A stretch of 64,000 bases of DNA from Sphingomonas sp. AP4-R1 (GTDB taxonomy: Bacteria > Pseudomonadota > Alphaproteobacteria > Sphingomonadales > Sphingomonadaceae), in the NCBI RefSeq assembly GCF_013113735.1, contig NZ_CP053346.1:3486001-3550000 (forward strand), read 5' to 3'. The position numbers and the translations under genes are program-made. Under the pieces are notes generated by a model, which saw nothing but the letters and a program-made list of their open reading frames with translations, was not told where the DNA came from and ran no database searches. Below are positions 42,572 through 51,776 of this stretch, in pieces; the first letter of the stretch is position 1, and every line of letters begins with the position of its first letter.

Positions 42572-45079
42572 TCAGGGCTGCGGGCAGGGCAGGATCAGTT
42601 CCGCATCGCTCGCCAGTCGCATCCTGGCGATGCCGAAGCGGACCGCGCCGTTCGTCTGCAATCCGAAGGGCGACGTGATCGTGTCCGCCGGCATGGTCGG
42701 GAAGCAGCGCAGCGGAATGCCGACATCGATCCACTTGCCGACCGGAATCGCATCGGGGGCGAGCGGGATCTCCTCGCCGCATTTCTCGCCGCAACGCATG
42801 CCCAGCATCGTGCCGGCCGGGATCGGCGTTTCGAACTGGAGCGAGACGACCATCATCACGTCGCCATTGCGCTCCCGGGTCAGATCGATCGGCGCCTGCG
42901 TGCCGAGTTCGACGCGCTGCCCGCCGCCGCCGGCCAGCGTGAAGCGTCGCGCGCCCTCCTGCACCAGATGATCGATCGCCTCCACCTTCACGCGTCCGCC
43001 CAGCGCCTGCGTGGGCACGGAGACGACGCGGGCGGGCGTGGACTCGCCGTCGCTGATCTGGAGCGACCAGCCCACGGTGGGCTCGCCGGCCGCCATCAGG
43101 ATGCCGCCCGTATCGACATCGGGCACGCCCGAATCCTCGCTGAGCGTCCGCCACGGCTTTCCACGTTCGCTTCCGTCCAGCCCGTAGCCGATCGGGAAAA
43201 GGTCGGCGCTGTCAGGGCGGGCCGTGACAGGCCAGCGCGTGGGCAGACGCCCGGTGAAGCGGGGTGCCGCGCCATGGGCGGGCGCGATCAGCTTGTCGGC
43301 CACGCCTTCTCCCTCGCTTCCCGGCAGCCACGCCACGACGAAGGCATCGGCCACGTTCATTTCGGGGCTCACGAACAGCGGCCGTCCGGTCAGCATCACC
43401 GCTACCACCGGTATGCCGGCGGCCTTGAGGCGCTTCATCGTCTCCAGCGGCTTGCGGAGATCCGCGCGGAGCTGGAGCGCCTTCAGGTCGCCCTGAAATT
43501 CGGCATAGGGCGTCTCTCCGAACACCACGATCGCCGCGTCCGGCTTGCGCGTGAACGTCCCGTCGGGCGCATAGTCGGCATGGCCGCCGCCCGTTTCGAT
43601 CGCGCCCTTGAGCCCCTCCCAGATCGTCGTCGTGCCCGGAAACTGCGAGCGCGGTACGGCGGTGCCCTGCCACGAAATCGTCCAGCCGCCGGATTGGCGC
43701 GTCATGTCGTCCGCGCCGTCACCCGCCACGAGGATACGGGCATTGGGCCTGAGCGGCAGCACGCCCTGATTCTTCAGCAGCACCAGAGATTTGGCGACCG
43801 CCTCGCGCGCGATGGCGCGATGCTCGGGCGATCCCAACGTCGCCCACTCGCCCGCGCCGGGGCGCGACGAGGGCTTGCCCGCCTCGAACAGGCCGAGCTG
43901 CATCTTCACGCGCAGGATGCGCGACACGGCATCGTCCAGCCGCGCCTTCGGGATCGTGCCGTCCTTCACCTGCGCGATCAGCGAGGCGTAGAGCGGCTTC
44001 CAGCTGTTCGGCGCCATATACATGTCGACGCCCGCATTCAGCACCTGCGGGCAGCTTTCGGGCGAGCAGCCCGGTAGCAAAGCGTGCGCGTTCCAGTCGG
44101 TCACGACGAAGCCGCCAAACTGCATCCGGCCCTTCAGCACATCGGTCAGCAGCCCGCGATTGCCGGCGATCTTCACGCCCTGCCAGCTCGAGAAACTCGC
44201 CATCACGGTCAGCACGCCGGCATCGATCGCCGGGCCGTAAGGACGGCCGTGAATATCCCGCAAAGCCTCCTCGCTGATGCGCGCGTCACCCTGGTCGCGG
44301 CCCTCGAAGGTGCCGCCGTCCGCCAGGAAATGCTTGGTGCTGGCCAGCACATGCAGGCCCTTCAGCATAGGGCCGCTATTGGGCGGCCCCTGCAGCCCGA
44401 GGATCATCCGGCCGGCATAGCTGGCGACCAGCGCGGGATCGGACGAATAGCCCTCATAGGCGCGGCCCCAGCGGTAATCCTGCGGCACGGTAAGCGTCGG
44501 CGCGAAGGTCCATTCCTGTCCGGTCACGCGGATTTCAGCCGCCGTGGCCGCGCCGATCCGCTCGATCAGATCGGGATCGCGCGCGGCGCCGAGGCCGATA
44601 TTGTGCGGAAAGAGCGTCGCGCCGATTACGTTGCTGTGGCCGTGCACGGCATCCGTGCCCCAGATGATCGGAATGGCCACGCCGCCCCCGGATTTATCGA
44701 CCGACGCCTCGTAAAATTCGTCCGCCAGCTGCAGCCATTTCGGCGCCAGTGCGCGATCGTCGCCATACGGGCCCGAATTGCCGCCGTTCAGCACCGAGCC
44801 GAGATGGTAGCGACGCACATCGTCGGGCGTGACGCTGGCGAGGTCCGCCTGCAGGATCTGGCCAACCTTCTCCTCCAGCGTCATCCGCGCCAGCAGATCG
44901 GCGATACGCTTTTCGGTCGCGGGGTCGGACTTTACCGGCCAGTGCGCTTCCGGCCAGATCTGGGGATGGACGGTGGCGGGCGCCGCTGCGGGCGTGGGAG
45001 AGGGCGCGGGCTGGGCCATCGCGACCCCTCCGATCGCCGAGCAGCACATGGACGCAGCAACAAGCCGAGATCGCAGCAT
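42572..45079 (-). CDS. GH3 exo-1,4-beta-glucosidase with C-terminal accessory domain
   Basis: 835-residue secreted family 3 beta-glucosidase (ExoP-like). A signal peptide (MLRSRLVAASMCCSAIGGVA, ending AMAQ) is followed by the (alpha/beta)8 domain beginning RIADLLARMTLEEKVGQILQ, KHFLADGG and FVVTDWNAH, whose Asp is the nucleophile. The alpha/beta sandwich follows (SLVLLKNQGVLPL), and then a C-terminal ~170-residue domain resembling the galactose-binding-like module of ExoP enzymes. GGAGGGG precedes ATG 45079. A probable LacI operator lies 54 bp upstream (45133). It is co-directional with the GPH transporter and LacI genes. Confidence 0.93.
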   Translation of the reverse strand: MLRSRLVAASMCCSAIGGVAMAQPAPSPTPAAAPATVHPQIWPEAHWPVKSDPATEKRIADLLARMTLEEKVGQILQADLASVTPDDVRRYHLGSVLNGGNSGPYGDDRALAPKWLQLADEFYEASVDKSGGGVAIPIIWGTDAVHGHSNVIGATLFPHNIGLGAARDPDLIERIGAATAAEIRVTGQEWTFAPTLTVPQDYRWGRAYEGYSSDPALVASYAGRMILGLQGPPNSGPMLKGLHVLASTKHFLADGGTFEGRDQGDARISEEALRDIHGRPYGPAIDAGVLTVMASFSSWQGVKIAGNRGLLTDVLKGRMQFGGFVVTDWNAHALLPGCSPESCPQVLNAGVDMYMAPNSWKPLYASLIAQVKDGTIPKARLDDAVSRILRVKMQLGLFEAGKPSSRPGAGEWATLGSPEHRAIAREAVAKSLVLLKNQGVLPLRPNARILVAGDGADDMTRQSGGWTISWQGTAVPRSQFPGTTTIWEGLKGAIETGGGHADYAPDGTFTRKPDAAIVVFGETPYAEFQGDLKALQLRADLRKPLETMKRLKAAGIPVVAVMLTGRPLFVSPEMNVADAFVVAWLPGSEGEGVADKLIAPAHGAAPRFTGRLPTRWPVTARPDSADLFPIGYGLDGSERGKPWRTLSEDSGVPDVDTGGILMAAGEPTVGWSLQISDGESTPARVVSVPTQALGGRVKVEAIDHLVQEGARRFTLAGGGGQRVELGTQAPIDLTRERNGDVMMVVSLQFETPIPAGTMLGMRCGEKCGEEIPLAPDAIPVGKWIDVGIPLRCFPTMPADTITSPFGLQTNGAVRFGIARMRLASDAELILPCPQP

Positions 45080-45132
45080 TCACCCCTCCGTGCGCCGTTC
45101 GCCATGTTGGGAATAGGTCGCGATGGAGGTTC

Positions 45133-45146
45133 TGACAACGTTGACA
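45133..45146. promoter_or_regulatory. Putative LacI-family operator (TGACAACGTTGACA)
   Basis: 14-bp near-palindrome with one mismatch, 54 bp upstream of the GH3 start. It shares TGACAACGT with the sites at 47614 and 55857. Confidence 0.6.
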
Positions 45147-45170
45147 TAGCTCTGTCAAGAAGGGGCGGGA

Positions 45171-46430
45171 TCATCTCTTCGTGGGAGCATAGGCCAGCAC
45201 CACCAGCACCGCCGTCGCCGCGATCGCCGCCGTCGCCCAGCGAACGGAGGCATGCGGGATCATCAGCGTGATCGCGATCGCCTGCGGCGCCAGCACCTGC
45301 GCGGACTTCCGGGCGAGGTTCACCAGGGCGTAGACCTGCACAGCATAACCGCGCCCATTTGCGTCCAGCGCCTCACATTCGCTGACGGCTTCGGGGGCGA
45401 GCGACCACAGCATCACGGACGCGCCTTCGCCCGCCACGATCGCGACGGCGGTGGCGATCAGCACGGGATACAGGGTCGAGGAGAGGAGCGCGGCGGCGAT
45501 CGCGCCCGTCTGGAGAATCACCGCGGCGACCAGCACGGGCGACCGACCGAGACGGGCGCCCAATGCCGCCCAGATCGGCGCGCTGACGAGCAGGGCCAGC
45601 GGTGGGAAGAGGGCGAGATAGACGCCCATCCGCGCCACGCCGAATTCCTCGAACGTGAACAGCAGGGATTTGTCGAGCACGGTGATGGTCGTGCCGCTGA
45701 CGAGGATCGTTGCCAGCAGGCGCCTGAGCTGCGGCGAGGCGCGCAGGAGGCGGGCGAACGCGATCCGCGCCGAGGGGGCGTCACCGGTCGGGGAGGACAG
45801 GGGCGGGCGCCCGGCATCGGCCCCCGGCCGCACGCGTTCCCGCACGCCGAATGCCGCCAGCAGGAATGCCGGCACGGACAATATGGCGAGCAGCAGCGCG
45901 CCATGTCCGAAGCCCTCGCCCTCGGCGCCCGATCCCGCAAGTGCGACATAGACTGAGGCTGCGATCAGGCCGCCCGTCGCCGCGCCCTGCATCCGCACGC
46001 TGCTGAGCGCGAGCTGATCGCCGCGCAAGGGCGAGATGCGCGCGGTGAGGGCGCCGTAGGGGATGTTGCCGACGCTGTAGGCGATCCGCAGCAGACAATA
46101 GGTGATCAGCACCAGCGCGATCGTCGATCCGCCCGCCAGCGGCGGCATCGAGAAGGTGGCGGCGAGCAACGCCGCGGCGATCGGCCCGCCGACCGCGACC
46201 CAATAGCGCAGCGGAATATGTCGGCTCGCCCGATCGGCTATGACGCCGATCAGCGGGTCCGCGATCCATTCCACCAGTCCGCCGGCCAGGAACACGGCGG
46301 AAGCCACCGGGGGGCTCAGCCCCAGATGGCGGACGTAGAAGAACAGCAGATAGAATTCGGTGGATTGCCAGATGAAGTTGAAGCCGAGATCGCCCGCCGC
46401 GTAGCTCCACCGCTCGCGCCGGCCGATCAC
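45171..46430 (-). CDS. GPH-family (glycoside-pentoside-hexuronide) sugar:cation symporter
   Basis: 419-residue inner-membrane transporter with about 12 helices. WSYAAGDLGFNFIWQSTEFY and GLVEWIADPLIGVIADR (family GDxxxN and D-P-L-x-G-x-x-x-D-R type motifs) are GPH hallmarks. It would bring into the cytoplasm a sugar released by the GH3 enzymes. The start is GTG 46430, overlapping the stop of the LacI gene (GTGA), so regulator and transporter are translationally coupled. Confidence 0.88.
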   Translation of the reverse strand: MIGRRERWSYAAGDLGFNFIWQSTEFYLLFFYVRHLGLSPPVASAVFLAGGLVEWIADPLIGVIADRASRHIPLRYWVAVGGPIAAALLAATFSMPPLAGGSTIALVLITYCLLRIAYSVGNIPYGALTARISPLRGDQLALSSVRMQGAATGGLIAASVYVALAGSGAEGEGFGHGALLLAILSVPAFLLAAFGVRERVRPGADAGRPPLSSPTGDAPSARIAFARLLRASPQLRRLLATILVSGTTITVLDKSLLFTFEEFGVARMGVYLALFPPLALLVSAPIWAALGARLGRSPVLVAAVILQTGAIAAALLSSTLYPVLIATAVAIVAGEGASVMLWSLAPEAVSECEALDANGRGYAVQVYALVNLARKSAQVLAPQAIAITLMIPHASVRWATAAIAATAVLVVLAYAPTKR

Positions 46431-47464
46431 GTTGCGCGTGGACGCACTGCCGATGCCCGCACGATCAGTCGGTGGGCGTGCGGCTCCCGTTCCGCATGTT
46501 CGGCGCCCTCGAGGCTCGCGACCAGCATGTCGGCGGCGGCGCGCGCCATTTCGAACACGGGCTGCTGGATCGTCGTGAGCGGCGGCCAGGTGATGCGTGA
46601 CACTTCGGAATCGTCGAACCCCACCACCGAAAGCTCGTCCGGCAGGCGCAGCCCGATCTCGTGCGCCGCCATCAGCGCGCCGACGGCCATGTCGTCATTC
46701 TGCGCGAGGATCGCGGTCGGCCGGTCGCGGCGGGCCAGGATGCGGCGGCCGGCCTCCATGCCGCTGTCGAACGTGAACATGCCCGGCTCGATCATCGCCT
46801 CGGCCATGTCCAGTCCGCCTTCCGCGAAGGCGATGCGATAGCCGTCCAGCCGGGCGCTCGTCGCCGCATGGCTGGGGTCGCCGCAGATGATCGCGATCTT
46901 TCTGTGGCCGAGCGCGATCAGGTGGCGCGCGGCATCCTTGGCGGCCGCCACCTCGTCCAGCATCGTATAGGGCGCGATCTCCAGCTGGGTGGTCGGCGCG
47001 ATGCGCGCGAAGCGGATGCCGGCCTTCTCCAGATCGGCCAGCACACCCGGATGGTCGCAGACCGGCGGCGCCAGCACGACCCCGTCCAGCGCAGCGGATC
47101 GGGCGAGACCGACGACCTCCTCGGCATGCTCCACCGTGGATCCGATCGGCAGCACCACCAGCCGGTAATGGCTGCCGCGCAGCCGATCGATCACGCCCAT
47201 CTGCAGCTCGACCACGTAGCTGGGGCTGGGATTTTCGAACACGAGGCCGACCAGATAGGATCGGCGCCGAACCAGCGCCTGCGCCATCACGTTCGGATGG
47301 TAATTGAGCTGGTCGGCCGCCTCGCGCACGCGCTTGCGAAGCTCCTCGCTCACATGCGGTTCGCCGTTCAGCACGCGGGACACCGTCTTGGTCGAGACGC
47401 CGGCGAGACGCCCGACATCGATGATGGTGTTTCTCTTTTCCGGCACGTTCGGCCTCGCCCTCAT
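46427..47464 (-). CDS. LacI family transcriptional regulator
   Basis: 345-residue repressor. The helix-turn-helix and hinge are NTIIDVGRLAGVSTKTVSRV and LNGEPHVSEELRKRVREAA (residues 12-50). The periplasmic-binding-like effector domain has LVGLVFENPSPSYVVELQMG, HRKIAIICGDPSHAATSARL and AILAQNDDMAVGALMAAHE, then SVVGFDDSE. It is transcribed divergently from the TBDR at 47722, with a site sharing TGACAACGT between them. It is the probable repressor of the GH3, transporter and TBDR genes of this locus; the inducer is likely a beta-glucoside or its product. Confidence 0.95.
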   Translation of the reverse strand: MRARPNVPEKRNTIIDVGRLAGVSTKTVSRVLNGEPHVSEELRKRVREAADQLNYHPNVMAQALVRRRSYLVGLVFENPSPSYVVELQMGVIDRLRGSHYRLVVLPIGSTVEHAEEVVGLARSAALDGVVLAPPVCDHPGVLADLEKAGIRFARIAPTTQLEIAPYTMLDEVAAAKDAARHLIALGHRKIAIICGDPSHAATSARLDGYRIAFAEGGLDMAEAMIEPGMFTFDSGMEAGRRILARRDRPTAILAQNDDMAVGALMAAHEIGLRLPDELSVVGFDDSEVSRITWPPLTTIQQPVFEMARAAADMLVASLEGAEHAEREPHAHRLIVRASAVRPRAT

Positions 47465-47611
47465 GGTCTGGATCGTCGCATGCGGCGTCCTTCGCGCAAG
47501 AGCTATTGGGTTCTGCGGGCCCGGTCCAGAGCGGTGCGCGCAAGCGGGGTTTGTGCGCTCGCCCCAAAATGGCGGGAAAAAGCGTCGTCATCGAAACAGA
47601 ATGACACAATC

Positions 47612-47629
47612 GTTGACAACGTAGGACAA
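47612..47629. promoter_or_regulatory. Putative LacI-family operator in the LacI/TBDR divergent region
   Basis: GTTGACAACGTAGGACAA; its reverse complement contains ACGTTGTCAAC, an 11-mer identical to one at 55857. The core TGACAACGT is shared with 45133. It lies 148 bp before the LacI start and about 93 bp before the TBDR start. The right half is weaker than at the other two sites. Confidence 0.5.
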
Positions 47630-47721
47630 TGAGAACATTCATCGGGGCGAGGCGCCACCGATAAGGCGCCCACGGAGGCTGTTAGCCAGCGGCGACACGC
47701 CGCAGAACGAGGGGATGATCC

Positions 47722-50700
47722 ATGCAAGGCTTTAGCCGGTCGGCGGCGCTCGTGCGCTCCGTTTCCGCGACCGCAATCACGACATGCCTGTTGCTTCCCA
47801 CGGCGGGCCACGCCCAGTCCGTAGCCGGCACGGCTGCGGCGAGCGCGCCGATCGTGACGGCGCAGGCCGAAAATCCGGAAGAGATCGTGGTCAGCGGCGT
47901 ACGCGCTTCGCTGGAACGCTCGATCGCGATCAAGCGCGAATCGGTCGGCGTGGTGGATGCGATCTCGGCCGAGGATATCGGCAAGTTCCCTGACACGAAC
48001 CTCGCGGAATCGCTCCAGCGCATCACGGGCGTTTCGATCAACCGCCGCAACGGCGAGGGTGCGCAGGTGACGGTGCGCGGCTTCGGCCCGCAATATAATC
48101 TGGTCACGTTGAACGGTCGCCAGTTGGCCGCCTCCGACCAGACCACGGTGGGCGGCGACGAATCCGCGGACTTCAACCGGAATACCAGCCGCTCGTTCGA
48201 CTTTTCGAACCTCGCATCGGAAGGCGTGAAGACGCTGGAGGTGTACAAGACCGGCCGCGCCGCCATCCCGACGGGCGGCATCGGCGCGACCATCAACGTC
48301 GTCACGCGCAAGCCGCTGGATGCCAGCCAGAGTGGCTTCACCGGATCGCTGGGGGCCAAGGCCAATTACGACACCAGCGTCGATGCCTGCCTGCACTGCG
48401 GATCGAAGGTCACGCCCGAAGTCTCCGGCCTCGCGGGCTGGAGCAATGCCGACCAGACGTTCGGCGTCTCGCTGTTCGGCAGCTACCAGAAGCGCAATTT
48501 CTCCAACGTCAACGCGACCTCGAACGCCTGGAACATCACCACGCTTTCGGAATTTCTCGCGCCCGACAGCGGCAACGTGAATGCCGCCACCAAGATCACC
48601 AATGCGCCGTCCGACCCGAATGCGCTGGTCGCCCGGCCGAACGACTTCCGCTACCATTTCTCGGAAGGCACGCGTGAGCGCATCAACGGGCAGGGCGTTA
48701 TCCAGTTCAAGCCGACCGACCGGTTCGAAGTGTCGGCCGACGCGCTGTTCGCACAGAACAAGCAGAGCGAGCGCCGCTCGGACCAGTCGAACTGGTTCAA
48801 CCGGCCGTTCGATCAGGTCACGTTCGATCAGGGCCATTCGGTCGCCACGGCGGTCTATCTGCATGAGGTGATTGCGGGCGAGACCAAGGATGCGGGCTTC
48901 GAGCAGCAATATCGCGCGCAGAAATCGAAGCTGCAGGATTATGGCCTCAACGCGAAGTGGGATCTGACCGACAATTTCCGCGTCGTGGCAGATGGCCATT
49001 ATGGCCGATCCACCAGCACACCGGACAATCCGAACGGGATGAGCTCCACCCTCGTCGCGATCAGCGCGCCGACGCTGGCGGCCCATTCGGTGGATTATAC
49101 CGGCGGCTTCCCGATCCAGACCGTCACCTTCGTCGATCCGGCGACGGCCAGTGCGCTGCATCCGGCGGTGAAGGGCAATGGCAATGGCGTGCTGGACGTC
49201 GGCGATCTGGGCAGCCAGGTCGGTCGTCAGGTGGCGACGACGTTCAAGCAGACCCTGAAGGAAGCGCGGCTGGATGCGGGCTGGGATCTGGGCGGCGGCA
49301 GCCGCGTCGATTTCGGCGGCGATTATCGCACGACCAACACGCGATCGACCCAGACCAGCTATTATCAGACGCTCGGTGACTGGGGCAACGCCGCGCCGCG
49401 CGACGTGAACCAGATCGCGCCGGGGCTGGTGCAGGCCTTCTGCCTGGCCTGCAAATTCACCCATTATGATCCGAAGGCGACCGGCGACGGCCTGATCGCT
49501 TTCCGCGCGGAGGATCCGGCCGCGCTCTACAATGCGCTGTCGAAATATTATTCGAACATTCCGGGCCATGCGAACGCGATCAACGGCTTCAACGATGATC
49601 GCGTGAAGGAGGATATCTGGGCGGCCTATGCCCAGGTCACCTGGAAGGCGAAGCTGGCCGGGCACGATGCCAGCCTCGTCACGGGCCTGCGCTATGAGCG
49701 GACGACCGTGAAATCCAATTCGCTGCAGGCCGTGCCGACCGCGATCGTCTGGCAATCGGACAATGATTTCACGACGATCGTCTCGTCGAGCTATCAGCCG
49801 CTTGCCGCCAAGGGCAAATATAACAATCTGCTCCCGTCGATGGATTTCCAGGTCAATCTCCGCAACGACCTGATCGCGCGTCTGTCGGCCAGCCGGACGA
49901 TCTCGCGGCCGAGTTACGGCAATCTCTTCGCCTCGACCTCGACCAAGGTACCGAGCGACGCGACGGCGGTCGGCGGCAAGATTTCGGCCGACCAGAATGA
50001 TGCCGGGCTGCAGCCGCTGATCTCGGACAATGTCGATCTCTCGATCGAATGGTATTTCAAGCCAGCCAGCTACATTTCGGCGGGCTTCTTCGAGAAGCGC
50101 GTCCACAATTTCATCGGCAATACGGTCGTCCAGAAACCGCTGTTCAACCTGCGCGATCCCAGCTCCGGCGCCGCCGGCAGCCGATCGGGCACGGCGAAGG
50201 CGCAGCTGCAGGGAATCGGGGCCGACATCACCAACGTCAACCTGTTCACCTATACCGCATTGCTCCAGCAGAATGGCGGCAACGTCGCCGCAGCGACCTC
50301 GACCTTCCTCGCCAATTACAATGCCACGGCGCGCGCGCTGAATCAGGCGTTCGTGGACAGCACGCTGGCGGCGGTCGACATCATCGCCGACAACAATGAT
50401 CCGCTGTTCAACTTCAATGTGAACACGCCGATCAACAATCGCGATGCGAAGCTCTACGGCTTCGAGGTGGCCGGCCAATATTTCTTCGGGAATACCGGGA
50501 TCGGCGTCGCGGCCGCCTATACGTTCGTGCGCGGCAATGTGAGCATCGACGTGGCGGCCGATCCGAATGTCGATCAGTTCGCGCTGGTCGGCCTCAGCGA
50601 TACGGCCAACGCCACGCTGATCTATGACAAATACGGGATTTCGGGGCGCCTGAGCTACAATTGGCGCGGCAAGTTCCTGTCCGCCACCAATCGCGACGCC

Positions 50701-50904
50701 TTCCACAATCCCGAATTCACGAAGGCTTATGGTCAGGTGGACGTGAACATCAGTTACGACATCACGCCGCACATCGCCGTGTCGTTCGAAGGCATCAACA
50801 TCTTCGAGCAGGGCGTGAAGACCTATGCGCGCTCCCCGAACGAGATCTGGTTCGCGCAGGAAGCGGCGGCGCGTTACCTGATCGGCGCGCGGATCAAGAT
50901 GTAG
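47722..50904 (+). CDS. TonB-dependent receptor, probable beta-glucan oligosaccharide importer
   Basis: 1060-residue outer-membrane receptor. A signal peptide (ending HAQ near residue 32) precedes EEIVVSGV (about residues 53-60), the plug FPDTNLAESLQRITGVSINR and AQVTVRGFGPQYNLVTLNGR, and a barrel with many aromatic strand ends. There is no STN domain. AGGGG precedes ATG 47722. A terminator follows at 50988, so SapC and the downstream genes may depend on read-through or their own promoter. Substrate is inferred from the two flanking GH3 genes and the LacI operator. Confidence 0.93.
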   Translation: MQGFSRSAALVRSVSATAITTCLLLPTAGHAQSVAGTAAASAPIVTAQAENPEEIVVSGVRASLERSIAIKRESVGVVDAISAEDIGKFPDTNLAESLQRITGVSINRRNGEGAQVTVRGFGPQYNLVTLNGRQLAASDQTTVGGDESADFNRNTSRSFDFSNLASEGVKTLEVYKTGRAAIPTGGIGATINVVTRKPLDASQSGFTGSLGAKANYDTSVDACLHCGSKVTPEVSGLAGWSNADQTFGVSLFGSYQKRNFSNVNATSNAWNITTLSEFLAPDSGNVNAATKITNAPSDPNALVARPNDFRYHFSEGTRERINGQGVIQFKPTDRFEVSADALFAQNKQSERRSDQSNWFNRPFDQVTFDQGHSVATAVYLHEVIAGETKDAGFEQQYRAQKSKLQDYGLNAKWDLTDNFRVVADGHYGRSTSTPDNPNGMSSTLVAISAPTLAAHSVDYTGGFPIQTVTFVDPATASALHPAVKGNGNGVLDVGDLGSQVGRQVATTFKQTLKEARLDAGWDLGGGSRVDFGGDYRTTNTRSTQTSYYQTLGDWGNAAPRDVNQIAPGLVQAFCLACKFTHYDPKATGDGLIAFRAEDPAALYNALSKYYSNIPGHANAINGFNDDRVKEDIWAAYAQVTWKAKLAGHDASLVTGLRYERTTVKSNSLQAVPTAIVWQSDNDFTTIVSSSYQPLAAKGKYNNLLPSMDFQVNLRNDLIARLSASRTISRPSYGNLFASTSTKVPSDATAVGGKISADQNDAGLQPLISDNVDLSIEWYFKPASYISAGFFEKRVHNFIGNTVVQKPLFNLRDPSSGAAGSRSGTAKAQLQGIGADITNVNLFTYTALLQQNGGNVAAATSTFLANYNATARALNQAFVDSTLAAVDIIADNNDPLFNFNVNTPINNRDAKLYGFEVAGQYFFGNTGIGVAAAYTFVRGNVSIDVAADPNVDQFALVGLSDTANATLIYDKYGISGRLSYNWRGKFLSATNRDAFHNPEFTKAYGQVDVNISYDITPHIAVSFEGINIFEQGVKTYARSPNEIWFAQEAAARYLIGARIKM

Positions 50905-50987
50905 CGGGCGGAGGCGAGGGATGGTCTTTCACCGGATCCGGCGAAGAACATCCCTCCCTTTCGGGACCCGAACATCTTATGGAACTT

Positions 50988-51022
50988 GCCGGTCGAGGCG
51001 GGGAGCGGCCGGCCCTTTTTTT
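50988..51022 (+). terminator. Intrinsic terminator after the TBDR
   Basis: Stem GCCGGTCG / CGGCCGGC (one G-T pair), 10-nt loop, then CC and a run of seven T. It is 83 nt after the TBDR stop and 22 nt before the SapC start. Confidence 0.75.
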
Positions 51023-51044
51023 GATCGCCCCGAAGAGCGCGTCG

Positions 51045-51776
51045 ATGTCACCTCCGATATTGTTGAATAATCTGGATCATCAAGATCTGCGGATCACACT
51101 GGGGCATGACCCGGCCTTCGGCGACGCGGTCAACCAGACGCTCGTCTTCCCGACCGAATATGAAGCGCTGCAGCGGGACTATCCGATCCTGTTTCGCGCG
51201 AAGGCGGGCGGGGGCTATCATTCGGTCGTGCTGCTCGGCTTCGACCGGGACGAGAATCTGTTCCTCGAGGACGGGCGCTGGAAGGCGCGGTCCATTCCGG
51301 CGCTGCACCAGCGCGGCCCCTTCTCGATCGGGCTTCCCGGCCGCGACCCGGATGGCACGCCATCCGGAGAGCCGATGATCCACGTCGATCTGGATCATCC
51401 GCGCGTGACGGCGCCGGGGGGCGAGCCCGTCTTCCTGCCGCACGGCGGCAACGCGCCCTATCTCGATCATGTCTCGAAGGTGCTGCGGTCGATCTTCCTC
51501 GGCAGCGAGGCGAGCGGGCCGATGTTCGCGGCGTTCGAACGTTTCGGCCTGATCGAGCCGGTGACGCTGGAGGTCGATCTCGGCAATGGCCGCCATGTTG
51601 CGATCCCGGATTGCTTCACGATCGGGCGGGAGAGGCTGCGCGGTCTGGATGGCGATGCGGCGGCGGCCTTGCATGCGCAGGGTTTCCTCCAGCCGGCGAT
51701 GTGGGTGGCGTCGTCGCTCGGCAATCTCGCGCATCTGATCGATTTGAAGAACGCCCGCACGGCGCAGTTCGGATGA
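51045..51776 (+). CDS. SapC family protein
   Basis: 243-residue protein of the SapC family. Family-like segments are NQTLVFPTEYEALQRDYPIL, RDENLFLEDGRWKARSIPAL, RGPFSIGL and FGLIEPVTLEVDLGNG. No clear signal peptide or helix is seen. ATG 51045 is preferred because an upstream ATG at 50979 would place a terminator hairpin inside the gene. The stop overlaps the next start (ATGA). SapC proteins beside TBDR, cupin and halogenase genes recur in Sphingomonas, Caulobacter and Xanthomonas relatives, but their biochemical role in this set is not established. Confidence 0.88.
   Translation: MSPPILLNNLDHQDLRITLGHDPAFGDAVNQTLVFPTEYEALQRDYPILFRAKAGGGYHSVVLLGFDRDENLFLEDGRWKARSIPALHQRGPFSIGLPGRDPDGTPSGEPMIHVDLDHPRVTAPGGEPVFLPHGGNAPYLDHVSKVLRSIFLGSEASGPMFAAFERFGLIEPVTLEVDLGNGRHVAIPDCFTIGRERLRGLDGDAAAALHAQGFLQPAMWVASSLGNLAHLIDLKNARTAQFG

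Noticed and set aside
47503..50772. 1089-codon open frame antisense to the third TBDR
   Set aside because: Same cause: compositional shadow of a real gene with signal peptide, plug and barrel on the plus strand.
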